The notes under the pieces: generated by a model
Told to the model about the DNA's origin: nothing
The model's database searches: none
Seen by the model: the letters and a program-made list of their open reading frames with translations, nothing else
Position numbers and translations under genes: made by a program
Shown here: piece by piece, positions 54,523-63,077 of the stretch
Layout of the letters: the number at the start of each line of letters is the position of its first letter
How positions within the stretch are numbered: the stretch's first letter is position 1
DNA from: SSF14 sp037045585
GTDB taxonomy: Bacteria > Actinomycetota > Acidimicrobiia > Acidimicrobiales > Microtrichaceae
DNA: 64,000 nt
Direction: 5' to 3'
NCBI GenBank assembly: GCA_037045585.1
Contig: JBAOIR010000004.1
Coordinates: forward strand, 1 to 64,000

Positions 54523-55004
54523 TGAAGCGGTTCTGGTCCTACGTTTCGGTGGTCGTCATCGGCCTGTCGGTGCTCGGCGGGTTCGTGCTCACCGACGATG
54601 CGTGGCCGTTTGCGCCCCTTCGGATGTTCTCGGTCGGCAACAACCCCGACGGGGTCGTGCGGGCGATGCGCCTCCAGGGCGACACGGCCGCCGGTCACCT
54701 GGTGCTGTACGCCGACGCATTCGGACTCCGTCGCGCCGAACTCGAGGAACAGACCCCGTGGAACCGCTGGGTCACCACCGAACGCGTTGCCGACCTCGCC
54801 GCTGCCTACAACGAGCGTCACCCGAGCCGTCCGCCGCTCATCCACCTGCAGGTCGTCGTCACCACGACACAGATGCGCAATGGCGAGAAGGCGGGTGAGC
54901 CGGTTCCCACGGTCATCGGCGACTGGGCCGCTCCGGAGTGGACCGGACCACGAGCCGAGCGTGACCGTCCGTTGGCCCCGCCCTGGCCGGGGCTCGGTCG
55001 ATGA
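54522..55004 (+). CDS. small membrane-anchored protein in the mycofactocin locus (HTTM partner)
   Basis: 160 residues. One N-terminal membrane segment (YVSVVVIGLSVLGGFVLT, about residues 5-22) is followed by DDAWPFAPLRMFSVGNN, a WPF-x3-RMFS-type motif that I associate with small proteins beside HTTM membrane proteins, and an outer domain without cysteines. TGATG overlap with the OYE gene and 10 bases to the HTTM-like gene make it part of the mft operon. Not one of the named Mft proteins; function unknown. Confidence 0.7.
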   Translation: MKRFWSYVSVVVIGLSVLGGFVLTDDAWPFAPLRMFSVGNNPDGVVRAMRLQGDTAAGHLVLYADAFGLRRAELEEQTPWNRWVTTERVADLAAAYNERHPSRPPLIHLQVVVTTTQMRNGEKAGEPVPTVIGDWAAPEWTGPRAERDRPLAPPWPGLGR

Positions 55005-55014
55005 GGCGGCGACG

Positions 55015-55914
55015 ATGACGAGCGTCGGCACCCGGTTCTCGGTCTGGTGGGAGGCGTACTGGTACGAGCCGATGGATCGCACCCGGATGCGGTACTTCGC
55101 CCGCGTGATCTACGCGACCGTCCTCGTCACGGTCTGGTTCATCGACGAGTGGGCGGTCGGCCACGCCACGGCGCCGCGGCTGTTCTGGCAGCCGATGTGG
55201 ATCGCCCGCGTGCTCTCCATCCCGGCGCCGACGCCCGGCACCATGACGCTGCTGCGGGTGGTCCTGACAGTTGCGGCCGTGGTGGCGATCGTTGTCGCTC
55301 GACCCGACACGAGCGCTGTCGCCCGGCATGCGGCGCGTGCCGCCAACGCGGTCGTGTTCGCTGCCTTCTCCCTCTGGGTGATCTGGGCGTTCTCGTGGTC
55401 CAAGGTCGACCACGACAAGCTCACCATCGTCGTCGCCCTGTTCACCCTCGTCGTCGTCCCCGGGGTCGGGGCCGGCGCCGACCGGATGGTGGGGTGGGCG
55501 CTGCGGACCGTGCAGGTCGTGTTCGTGCTCGCGTACCCGCTGTCGGCCATCTCGAAGATCGACAAGTCGGGGTGGCTGTGGGCGAACCAGGCGACGTTCG
55601 CCCGGGCGATCATCCGGCGTGGCACCAGCCTGGGCTCGCACCTCGCCCAGCAGGGGGAGTTGCTGCGGGTCAGCCAGTGGGGCTTCATCGTCTTCGAGGT
55701 CGTGTCGATCGTGGCCCTGAGCCGGAACCCGAAGATCCGTCGCGTGATCCTCCCGGGGTTCTTCTTCCTCCACCTCTTCACCTGGCTCGCGATCGGCATC
55801 CATTTCCTGCCGCACACGATCTGCCTCGTGGCGTTTCTCCCTCTGGAACGACTGCGCCTCCCGGGGTGGCGGACGCGTCGAGTCGCAGCGGACGAGCAAG
55901 CGCTCGTAGCCTGA
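55015..55914 (+). CDS. HTTM-like (vitamin K-dependent carboxylase-related) membrane protein in the mycofactocin locus
   Basis: 299 residues with about seven membrane helices. The N-terminal helix (MRYFARVIYATVLVTVWFID), the SWSKVDHDKLTIVVALFTLV region, LAYPLSAISKIDKSGWLW and the late LHLFTWLAIGIHFLPHTICL region agree with HTTM (horizontally transferred transmembrane) proteins. Family function is unknown; some relatives carboxylate or modify quinones and peptides. ATG 55015. It stands between the two mycofactocin OYE enzymes, so a role in anchoring or in the redox chain is plausible, as inference. Confidence 0.7.
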   Translation: MTSVGTRFSVWWEAYWYEPMDRTRMRYFARVIYATVLVTVWFIDEWAVGHATAPRLFWQPMWIARVLSIPAPTPGTMTLLRVVLTVAAVVAIVVARPDTSAVARHAARAANAVVFAAFSLWVIWAFSWSKVDHDKLTIVVALFTLVVVPGVGAGADRMVGWALRTVQVVFVLAYPLSAISKIDKSGWLWANQATFARAIIRRGTSLGSHLAQQGELLRVSQWGFIVFEVVSIVALSRNPKIRRVILPGFFFLHLFTWLAIGIHFLPHTICLVAFLPLERLRLPGWRTRRVAADEQALVA

Positions 55915-55920
55915 CCATCG

Positions 55921-57882
55921 ATGTCGGAACGCATGCTGTGGTCACCCCTGCGTCTGGGGCCGGTGACGTTGAAGAACCGGATCGTGTTCTCGGCGCATCT
56001 CACCAACTACGCGACCCAGGACGGCCATCCCTCCGACCAGCACGTGGCGTACTACGAGGAACGCGCCGCCGGCGGCGCCGGGCTCATCATCACCGAGGAG
56101 CACTCGACCCACCCGACCGACTGGCCGTACGAGAAGCTGATCCACGGCTTCAACCCGGCGGTCATCGACGGGTACCGGCGCATCACCGAGGCAGTCCATC
56201 GTCACGGCACGCCGATCTTCGCCCAGATCAACCACAACGGCGGCCAGGCCTCGTCGATGTTCAGCCGCCTGCCGGTGTGGGCCCCGTCGGCCGTTCCCGA
56301 CCCGCTTTTCCGTGAGGTACCCAAGGCCGTCAGCGTCGACGAGATCGCCGAGATCGTCGAGAGCTATGCCCAGGTCGCCCGCCATTGTCGTGAGGGCGAG
56401 TTCGACGGCATCGAGCTGCAGTGCTCGCACAGCTCGATTGTCCGTGGGTTCCTCTCGCCCGCGACCAACAAGCGCACCGACGACTACGGCGGCTCGCTCG
56501 ACAACCGGGCGCGCATCCTCGTCGAGATCGTCGCAGCCGTTCGCGCCGCGATCGGCCCGGGGCTCGCACTCGGCGTGCGCATCTGCGGCGACGAACTGAT
56601 CGAGGGCGGCACCACGATCGACGATGCGCTCGGCATCGCCCGCATCGTGGAGGCGACCGGTCAGGTCGACTACATCAACACCTCGATCGGCGTCGCGACC
56701 GCGTCGCTGTTCATGATCGAGGCGTCGATGCACATCCCGCCGAACTACGCCATGTTCATCCCGTCCGCGATCCGCAAGGTGGTCGACCTGCCGGTCGTGG
56801 GCGTCGGCCGGTTCAAGGACCCGATCCAGGCCGAGCGAGCCCTGCAGGAGGGCCATTGCGACCTGGTCGGTGTCGTCCGGGGTCAGATCGCCGACGCCGA
56901 CTTCGCCAAGAAGGCGCGGGCCGGATACACCGACGACACCCGTCTCTGCCTGTCGTGCAACCAGGAATGCGTGGGGCGTATGGGCCTCAACCGCTGGCTC
57001 GGCTGCATCGAGAATCCGCGCACGGGCCGTGAGTCCGAGGGGGTCGGATCGGTGCGCCTCACGCGGGCGCCGCGTTCGGTGTTGATCGTGGGCGCTGGTC
57101 CCGCCGGGTTGCAGGCGGCGATCGCCGCTGCACGCAACGGTCACCGGGTGACCGTGCTCGAACGGGCGACCGAGGCCGGTGGCCAGGTGCGCCTGGCGGC
57201 TTCGGTGCCCAACCGGGCCGAGTTCGGCGACCTCGTTCGCAACCAGGTCTCGGAGTGCCGACGACTGGGGGTCGCGGTCGAGTACGGCGTCGAGGCCGAC
57301 GCCGCCGAGATCCGTCGTCGCAACCCTGACCGCGTGGTCATTGCGACCGGTGCCCGTGCCGCCCGACCGTGGTGGGCGCCGGGCGACGCCGAGTGGATCG
57401 TCGACGTGCGTGACGTGCTCGAGGGTCGTGCCCAACCGACCGGTTCGGTCATCGTCCTCGACGAGATCGGCTTCCATCACGCCACGTCGGTGGCCGAGTT
57501 GCTCGCCGACCGGGGTTGTTCGGTCGAGGTGATCACTCCCGGCATGGTCGTCGGCCAGGATCTCGGCATCACGCTCGACATGGAGAACTGGTGGATCCGT
57601 GCCGGCGCCAAGGGCATCGTGCAGTCGACCGAGTTGGTGCCCATGGGCGTGACCGACGCCGAGGGAACCCACACGATCGACTTCCAGCACCACCCGACGG
57701 GCCAGATGCGCCAGCGCGTCGCCGACTGGATGGTGCTCGCCGTACCGGCCGATCCCGTCGAGGAGCTCTACCTCGAACTGCGCGACGCCGGCGTCGCGGT
57801 CGAGCGGGTCGGCGACTGCGTCGCACCGCGACGGGCCCACGCCGCGGTCGTCGAGGGCGAACGCGCTGGCGCCGCCATCTGA
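55921..57882 (+). CDS. mycofactocin-system FadH/OYE-family oxidoreductase 2
   Basis: 653 residues, same architecture as oxidoreductase 1 but distinct: FMN barrel (LGPVTLKNRIVFSAHLTNYA, HVAYYEERAAGGAGLIITEE, NHNGGQASS), proton-donor-like region SHSSIVRGFLSPATNKRTDD, 4Fe-4S motif CLSCNQECVGRMGLNRWLGC, and FAD/NAD(P) domain VLIVGAGPAGLQAAIAAARN. Its barrel is closer to canonical FadH than that of oxidoreductase 1. The second nucleotide-binding site looks complete. Six bases separate it from the HTTM gene. It ends convergently with a patatin gene at a hairpin. Confidence 0.93.
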   Translation: MSERMLWSPLRLGPVTLKNRIVFSAHLTNYATQDGHPSDQHVAYYEERAAGGAGLIITEEHSTHPTDWPYEKLIHGFNPAVIDGYRRITEAVHRHGTPIFAQINHNGGQASSMFSRLPVWAPSAVPDPLFREVPKAVSVDEIAEIVESYAQVARHCREGEFDGIELQCSHSSIVRGFLSPATNKRTDDYGGSLDNRARILVEIVAAVRAAIGPGLALGVRICGDELIEGGTTIDDALGIARIVEATGQVDYINTSIGVATASLFMIEASMHIPPNYAMFIPSAIRKVVDLPVVGVGRFKDPIQAERALQEGHCDLVGVVRGQIADADFAKKARAGYTDDTRLCLSCNQECVGRMGLNRWLGCIENPRTGRESEGVGSVRLTRAPRSVLIVGAGPAGLQAAIAAARNGHRVTVLERATEAGGQVRLAASVPNRAEFGDLVRNQVSECRRLGVAVEYGVEADAAEIRRRNPDRVVIATGARAARPWWAPGDAEWIVDVRDVLEGRAQPTGSVIVLDEIGFHHATSVAELLADRGCSVEVITPGMVVGQDLGITLDMENWWIRAGAKGIVQSTELVPMGVTDAEGTHTIDFQHHPTGQMRQRVADWMVLAVPADPVEELYLELRDAGVAVERVGDCVAPRRAHAAVVEGERAGAAI

Positions 57883-57909
57883 CTGCCGGTCCGGTTCAGA
57901 CGGTGGCGG
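57872..57909. terminator. bidirectional hairpin at the end of OYE 2 and the patatin gene
   Basis: CCGCCA/TGGCGG and TCTGA/TCAGA pair, with a 3-base bulge on one side and a 13-base loop. Both stop codons are inside the stem. Confidence 0.5.
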
Positions 57910-58735
57910 CGTGGAGCTGCGTGAGCCGGGTGTCGAGGCGCCGAGCCACCGTCGAATAGGCGATCGGGTACAGCGTCTTCGCGAGTTCGACGTCCATCAT
58001 GGCGCCGGGGTTGCGGCCGACCGCCGAGGCAAACTCGCGGCCGGGGCGCAGCACGATGGTGGTGCCGTCGTGGCGGGCTCGCCAGCGGGCCAGTGCCCGT
58101 CGGGTGGTGCGTTCGAACGCCCGGCCGACGGGGCCGAACAGCGGACCGGCGATGGGCAGGCTGGCAACGAGGATGTCGGCATCGGCGGCCGTGTCGGCCG
58201 ACGCCATCGAGCGAACACCGCCGTCGACGTACTGCGTGCCGGCGATCTGGTGGGGGGCGAACACGCCGGGCACGGCGGACGATGCCGCGATCAGATCGGC
58301 GAGGTCGTGACGGCGGGCGTCGAGGAGATGGCGACGCATCGTCGGCAACGCCGTGACCGACACGCGCACGTCGTCGGCGCGGGTGGCCCCGAAGATCTCC
58401 CGGGCCATGCCCGCCAGGAGACCGGGGCGGCGATCGGGGAGGTTGAGCTCACCGAAACGGGCGAACTCCTCGAAGCCGAGACCGAGTCGCGCCGCGCCGC
58501 ACGCCCAAGAGCCGGCGCTGGTGCCGATGGACGGTGCTTCCCGCACCGGGAGACCGGCGTCGCGAAGGGCGTCGATCACCGCGACGTGCCAGGCAATCCC
58601 GACGGCTCCGCCGCCCCCGTAGACCATCGACAGGCCGGGTCGACCCGACTCGCTCCGCAGGCGGACCGGCCGCTGCGGTTCGCGCAGGTCGACGACGGTC
58701 TCCTCAGCGGCGGCGGCGGTCCCGGTGTTCGGCAT
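57896..58735 (-). CDS. patatin-like phospholipase / lipid acyl hydrolase
   Basis: 279-residue patatin-fold hydrolase. The oxyanion motif GGGGAVGIAWHVAVIDALRD, the serine elbow IGTSAGSWACGA (GTSAG) and the catalytic Asp in TQYVDGGVRSM form the Ser-Asp dyad. It hydrolyses acyl esters of phospholipids or glycolipids at the membrane surface. ATG 58735 gives MPNTGTAAAAEE. It is on the opposite strand and interrupts the mycofactocin locus. Confidence 0.87.
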   Translation of the reverse strand: MPNTGTAAAAEETVVDLREPQRPVRLRSESGRPGLSMVYGGGGAVGIAWHVAVIDALRDAGLPVREAPSIGTSAGSWACGAARLGLGFEEFARFGELNLPDRRPGLLAGMAREIFGATRADDVRVSVTALPTMRRHLLDARRHDLADLIAASSAVPGVFAPHQIAGTQYVDGGVRSMASADTAADADILVASLPIAGPLFGPVGRAFERTTRRALARWRARHDGTTIVLRPGREFASAVGRNPGAMMDVELAKTLYPIAYSTVARRLDTRLTQLHAATV

Positions 58736-58918
58736 GGGGGGACATCGTGGCCGATTTCGGCGGGATTTCCTAGAGGAAGTTCGCGGCGGGTCAACTGCGC
58801 CTGGGTGCCCCGATCCGAGGTCGCGACGCCGCTGTAGCGAGGACCCCTTGAGCCTGCCCACGGAAATCGTGCGCTGCGGTTCAGACCGGGCCCGTCGTTG
58901 GCGTGGAACGATGTCCCG

Positions 58919-59620
58919 ATGGACGTCTCCCCTGAGCAGTTCCTCGGTGACGTGATGTCGGCGTTCGCCGTCCACGCCGACCCGGTCCGCGCTGTACAGG
59001 AGCAGGCGTACCTCAAGTCCGAACGCGAGTTCCTGGGGGTGACGGTTCCCGTCGCTCGGAAGGTCGTCGCCGCTGCGGTGAAGCAGCACGCCGTGGACGA
59101 CCGTGTCGACGTGGTCGCTGTCACCGAGGTCTGCTGGGAGCATCCGTCGTTCGACGCGCGCCGCGCCGCGGTCGAGGTGCTGTCGCTCCGTCACGCCGTC
59201 CTCCTTCCCGAGGACCTCGAGCTGATCGAGGCGATGCTCCGTGACGGCGAGACCTGGGCCATCGTCGACGCACTCGCCGCCAAGGTCGTGGGCTCGATCG
59301 TCCGCCGGTTTCCCGGCGAGACGGGGCCGGTGCTCGACCGGTGGGCCGCCGACCCCGACTCCTTCTGGATCCGGCGGTCGGCGATGCTCGCCCTGCTCGA
59401 GGACCTGCGCTCCGGCGGCGGCGACTGGGACCGCTTCTGCCGGTACGCCGACTCGATGCTGCACGAGAAGGAGTTCTTCATCCGGAAGGCCATCGGATGG
59501 ATCCTGCGCGACACATCCCGGAAGCGGCCCGATCTCGTGTGGAGCTGGGTCGAGCCCCGCCTCGACCACATGTCGGGCGTCACCAAGCGCGAGGCCCTGA
59601 AGTACCTCGGAGGCCGCTGA
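58919..59620 (+). CDS. DNA alkylation repair protein (AlkD-like HEAT-repeat)
   Basis: 233 residues of the AlkD/COG4912 type: EQAYLKSEREFLGVTVPVAR near the start, WEHPSFDARRAAVEVLSLR, ETWAIVDALAAKVVGSIV, DSFWIRRSAMLALLEDL, FIRKAIGWILRDTSRKRPDL and VTKREALKYL at the end, the six-HEAT layout of AlkD. AlkD excises N3- and N7-alkylated purines without flipping them. The Trp/Asp/Arg set that contacts the lesion appears kept (ETWAIVD, FWIRRSAM, AIGWILRD). ATG 58919. No obvious link to mycofactocin. Confidence 0.88.
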   Translation: MDVSPEQFLGDVMSAFAVHADPVRAVQEQAYLKSEREFLGVTVPVARKVVAAAVKQHAVDDRVDVVAVTEVCWEHPSFDARRAAVEVLSLRHAVLLPEDLELIEAMLRDGETWAIVDALAAKVVGSIVRRFPGETGPVLDRWAADPDSFWIRRSAMLALLEDLRSGGGDWDRFCRYADSMLHEKEFFIRKAIGWILRDTSRKRPDLVWSWVEPRLDHMSGVTKREALKYLGGR

Positions 59621-59679
59621 CGCTGGTGCCCTCCTTCCCGGCTGGCGAGGGGTCGCGAGGGTGCGGGTAACCTGCTGCC

Positions 59680-60636
59680 ATGTCCGGTCGCCCCCTCGCC
59701 ATCGTGCCGGTGCGCGCCGGTGTGTTGCCCGCCGGCGCGGCCGAGACCGTCGCCGAGGCGCTCGCGATCGGTGATGCCGACATCGTGTTGATCGGCTCGC
59801 AGCTGGGCAGCGCGGCCGGCGACCTCGCCGGCGTGGCGGCGGTGGTGCAGCTGGCCGAGGTCGGCGATTTCGCCCCCGCCCGCTGGGCAGCAGCCCTGTC
59901 GACGCTGGTGGACTCGGCGGGCGTGGTGCTCCTTCCGGCCGCTCCCGATGGCCGCGACCTCGCCGCCCGCGTCGCCGCCGAGTCCGGTCGGCCGCTGATC
60001 GGCAATGCCGTGAGCGTCACCGGTACGAGCGCGACGGTGCTCGGGTGGGGCGGCGCAGTGCAGCGCGCCGTGCACCCCCACGGCCCGTTCGTCGCGACAC
60101 TCCAGCCGGGTGGGCGCGGAGTCGAGCGTGGCCACGGCGATGCCGTGCGCGCCGTGGCGCTCGATCTCGTGCTCGACGATCAGCTCCGCGATGCTGTCGT
60201 CTCCGAGATCGAACCGCCTGATGCCGCGACCATGGACCTGGCAGAGTCGCCGCGCATCGTCGGCGGCGGTGCCGGCATGATGATCGGCGCGACCGACGCC
60301 GATCCGGTCGATCGGCGCTTCACGCAGCTCACCGCGATCGGTGAGACGATCGGGGCCTCGATGGGTGCGACCCGTGTCGTGACCGACGCCGGCTGGGTCT
60401 CCCACGACCGCCAGATCGGCACCACCGGCGTCGTCGTCGATCCCGACCTGTACCTGTCGTTCGGGATCAGCGGCGCCGTGCAGCACACCGCCGGCCTCGG
60501 TCACCCCGAACACATCATCTCGGTCAACACCGACCCGCACTGTCCGATGATGGCCATGGCCGATCTCGCCATCGTCGCCGACGCCAACGCCACGCTCGAC
60601 GAGCTGGCAACCCTGCTCGGAGTCGCCCGTGACTGA
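59680..60636 (+). CDS. fixB: mycofactocin-associated electron transfer flavoprotein alpha subunit (FixB-like)
   Basis: 318 residues. The C-terminal FAD domain is typical: SPRIVGGGAGMMIGATDADP, GATRVVTDAGWVSHDRQIGT then TGVVVDPDLYLSFGISGAVQ, and SVNTDPHCPMMAMADLAIVA. It accepts electrons as a heterodimer with the beta subunit at 62250. FixC starts inside its last codons (GTG 60629). The N-terminal part is weakly conserved, as usual for ETF-alpha domain I. The order alpha, FixC, FixX, beta differs from the FixABCX order of nitrogen fixers. Confidence 0.92.
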   Translation: MSGRPLAIVPVRAGVLPAGAAETVAEALAIGDADIVLIGSQLGSAAGDLAGVAAVVQLAEVGDFAPARWAAALSTLVDSAGVVLLPAAPDGRDLAARVAAESGRPLIGNAVSVTGTSATVLGWGGAVQRAVHPHGPFVATLQPGGRGVERGHGDAVRAVALDLVLDDQLRDAVVSEIEPPDAATMDLAESPRIVGGGAGMMIGATDADPVDRRFTQLTAIGETIGASMGATRVVTDAGWVSHDRQIGTTGVVVDPDLYLSFGISGAVQHTAGLGHPEHIISVNTDPHCPMMAMADLAIVADANATLDELATLLGVARD

Positions 60637-61933
60637 TCGCGACTTCGACGCCATCGTCGTCGGTGCCGGGCCTGCCGGCTCGGCCGCTGCGATTGCGCTC
60701 GCCCGCGCCGGCAAGTCGGTGGCGCTCCTCGAACGGGGCCCGTTCCCCGGCTCCAAGAACATGTACGGCGGGGTCATCTACGGCCGCATCCTCGACGGCA
60801 TCATCCCCAACTGGTGGGAGGAGGCCCCGATCCAGCGATGGGTCACCCGTCGGGCCACCATGATGATGACGCCGACGCAGGCGATGACCATCGACTACCG
60901 CACCACGACCTGGGGTGAGGCGCCCTACAACGGTGCGACGGCGTACCGTCCCGACTTCGACAACTGGCTCGCGGGCCACGCGGTCGCTGCGGGCGCCGAG
61001 CTCATCTGCTCGACCACGGCGACCGGCCTCCTCCGCGAGGGCACCCGCGTCGTCGGCGTGCGCACCGACCGTCCCGACGGCGATCTGACCGCCGACGTCG
61101 TCATCGCCTGCGACGGCGTCAACTCGTTCCTCGCGAAGGAAGCCGGGCTCTTCTCCCACATCGAGCCGGAGCACTACACCGTCGGGGTGAAGGAGACGAT
61201 CTCGCTCGGCAAGGACACGATCGACGAGCGCTTCGGCCTGCGAGGGCTCGAGGGGGCGGACTTCGAGATGATCGGGTGCACCGAGGGCATCCCCGGCGGA
61301 GGGTTCCTCTACACGAACCTCGACACGGTGGCAGTCGGCGTCGTGTTGCAGGTGACGGCACTGGGTGCACAGAGCAAGCGCCCCGAGGAGATCATCGCCG
61401 GGGTGAAGGCCCACCCGTCGATCGCTCCGCTTCTCGAGGGTGGTGAGGTCAAGGAGTACAGCGCCCACCTGATCCCCGAGGGCGGGTTCAACATGATGCC
61501 CGAGCTGAGTTGCGACGGCATGCTGGTGGCAGGTGACGCCGCAGCCATGTGCCTGGCCGCCGGCATCTGGCTCGAAGGTGTCAACTTCGCGATCGGTTCG
61601 GGCATCGCCGCCGGACAGGCAGCGGTCGACGCATTGCGCCGCGGCGACACGTCCGACGCCGGTCTCGCCGGCTATCGCCAGCGGATGGAGACGAACTTCG
61701 TGCTGGCCGACCACCGCAAGCTCCGTGGTGTCGCCGACCTGATCATGAGCGAACGCGTCCAGAGCATCTATCCGCAACTGGCGTGCAACGTCGCCGAGCG
61801 GATCTTCACCGTCGAGAACCCTCGACCGAAGCCGGGGTTCAACGCGATCGTCCGGTCCGAGATCAAAGCGGCCGGCGTGAAGTTGCGTGACCTCGCGAAG
61901 GACGGCATCACGGGTCTGAAGGGGTACGGATGA
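60629..61933 (+). CDS. fixC: FixC-type FAD-dependent electron transfer flavoprotein:quinone oxidoreductase
   Basis: 434 residues. FAD motif IVVGAGPAGSAAAIALARAG at residues 8-27 with ERGPFPGSKNMYGGVIYGR following as in FixC; later GMLVAGDAAAMCLAAGIWLE and VNFAIGSGIAAGQAAVDALR. FixC with FixX moves electrons from ETF to quinone (ETF-QO-like), at the inner face of the membrane. GTG 60629 overlaps the ETF-alpha end; the FixX gene overlaps its stop by four bases (ATGA). Confidence 0.92.
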   Translation: MTDRDFDAIVVGAGPAGSAAAIALARAGKSVALLERGPFPGSKNMYGGVIYGRILDGIIPNWWEEAPIQRWVTRRATMMMTPTQAMTIDYRTTTWGEAPYNGATAYRPDFDNWLAGHAVAAGAELICSTTATGLLREGTRVVGVRTDRPDGDLTADVVIACDGVNSFLAKEAGLFSHIEPEHYTVGVKETISLGKDTIDERFGLRGLEGADFEMIGCTEGIPGGGFLYTNLDTVAVGVVLQVTALGAQSKRPEEIIAGVKAHPSIAPLLEGGEVKEYSAHLIPEGGFNMMPELSCDGMLVAGDAAAMCLAAGIWLEGVNFAIGSGIAAGQAAVDALRRGDTSDAGLAGYRQRMETNFVLADHRKLRGVADLIMSERVQSIYPQLACNVAERIFTVENPRPKPGFNAIVRSEIKAAGVKLRDLAKDGITGLKGYG

Positions 61934-62241
61934 GCGTGGAGCGACGGCATCAGGACTACCCGGAGATCAGCTTCGAGCATCGGATGGACCTCGTGGAGTT
62001 CCGCGTGCACGAGAAGGCCCACATCACCGTCGACGGTGACTCGTGCCGTGGGTGCACCACCAAGGCGTGCATCACGGCCTGCCCGGCGAACCTGTTCGTG
62101 CCCGTGTCCGACGGCGGCATCCTCTTCAACTACGAGCAGTGTTTCGAGTGCGGTACCTGCTACATGGTCTGCAACACCGAGGGCGCCATCACCTGGACCT
62201 ACCCCGAGGGTGGGCACGGCGTCGTCTTCAAGGCCTCCTGA
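61930..62241 (+). CDS. fixX: FixX-type ferredoxin-like protein
   Basis: 103 residues. Cysteines in CRGCTTKACITACPANLF and CFECGTCYMVCNTEGAITWT hold the cluster(s) of the FixX/ETF-QO C-terminal domain. It partners FixC. ATG 61930 overlaps the fixC stop; the ETF-beta gene begins 8 bases after its end. Confidence 0.93.
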   Translation: MSVERRHQDYPEISFEHRMDLVEFRVHEKAHITVDGDSCRGCTTKACITACPANLFVPVSDGGILFNYEQCFECGTCYMVCNTEGAITWTYPEGGHGVVFKAS

Positions 62242-62249
62242 TCGCTGCC

Positions 62250-63077
62250 ATGTCGACGATCGCAGTGTGTGTGAAGTGGGTGGACCTGCACCCCGAGATC
62301 GACCCGCTCACCGGAGTGGTCACCACCGAACCCCGGCGGTCGGGGTTCTCCGACAGCGACCAGGCCGCGCTCGAGGTGGGTCTCCGGCTCGCCGAAGGGC
62401 GCGGCGGCAGCGTCGTGCTGATCTCGGTCGCGCCCGCCGTCGCGAACGACGCGTTGCGTCAGCTGGCAGCGAGCGGGGCGGAGTCCCTGCTGCACATCCC
62501 GGCCGACGACGACCTTCCCTCATCGGCAATCGGTGCGACGATCGCCGCTGCGGTGGATCGGCTCGGCGACGTCGACCTCGTGGTAGCCGGCGACCACAGT
62601 CTCGACCGCGGCTCCGGCTCGGTGCCGTCGTTCGCCGCCCATGGCCTCGGTTGGCCGCAGGCGCTGGGGCTCACCGATGTCGCGAACGACGGTCGCAGCG
62701 GTGTCCGTCGCCTGGACGGTGGCCGACGTGAGCACGTTCGTTGGGACGGCCCGATCGTCATCTCGGTGGAGGGCTCGGTCGCGCTTCTCCGTCGTGCGTC
62801 GTTGCGCCAGGTGCTCGCTGCGAAGTCGCTTCCGGGGCCGGACCACGACACTGCGCCGGTGACGAGCCCCGGCCGCGTCGAGGTGGGGTCGACCTCTCCG
62901 GTTCGGCCCCGGGCCCGAGCGTTTCCCGCACCGCACGGCGACCGTGCCCTGTCGCGGATCGTCGAACTCACCGGCGCCCTCGTCGAGCGCACACCTCCCC
63001 GCCGCGTCGAGGCCGACCCTGCCGCTGCGGCCGCCGAGATCGTCGGCCAGCTCCGTGTGCGGGGCTATCTCGATTGA
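62250..63077 (+). CDS. fixA: mycofactocin-associated electron transfer flavoprotein beta subunit (FixA-like)
   Basis: 275 residues of the ETF-beta fold: IAVCVKWVDLHPEIDPLTGV, FSDSDQAALEVGLRLAEGRG, VDLVVAGDHSLDRGSGSVPS, FAAHGLGWPQALGLTDV, RLDGGRREHVRWDGPIVISV. It carries the AMP or second FAD site of the ETF. Together with 59680 it forms the ETF. The C-terminal about 60 residues (Pro/Arg-rich, then ADPAAAAAEIVGQLRVRGYL) are longer than in standard ETF-beta. mftE overlaps by four bases. Confidence 0.92.
   Translation: MSTIAVCVKWVDLHPEIDPLTGVVTTEPRRSGFSDSDQAALEVGLRLAEGRGGSVVLISVAPAVANDALRQLAASGAESLLHIPADDDLPSSAIGATIAAAVDRLGDVDLVVAGDHSLDRGSGSVPSFAAHGLGWPQALGLTDVANDGRSGVRRLDGGRREHVRWDGPIVISVEGSVALLRRASLRQVLAAKSLPGPDHDTAPVTSPGRVEVGSTSPVRPRARAFPAPHGDRALSRIVELTGALVERTPPRRVEADPAAAAAEIVGQLRVRGYLD

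Noticed and set aside
52543..57882. The OYE-type genes as mftD
   Set aside because: MftD is a lactate-dehydrogenase-like FMN enzyme of about 390 residues. These proteins are 650 residues with an added 4Fe-4S motif and FAD domain, so they are FadH/OYE enzymes.
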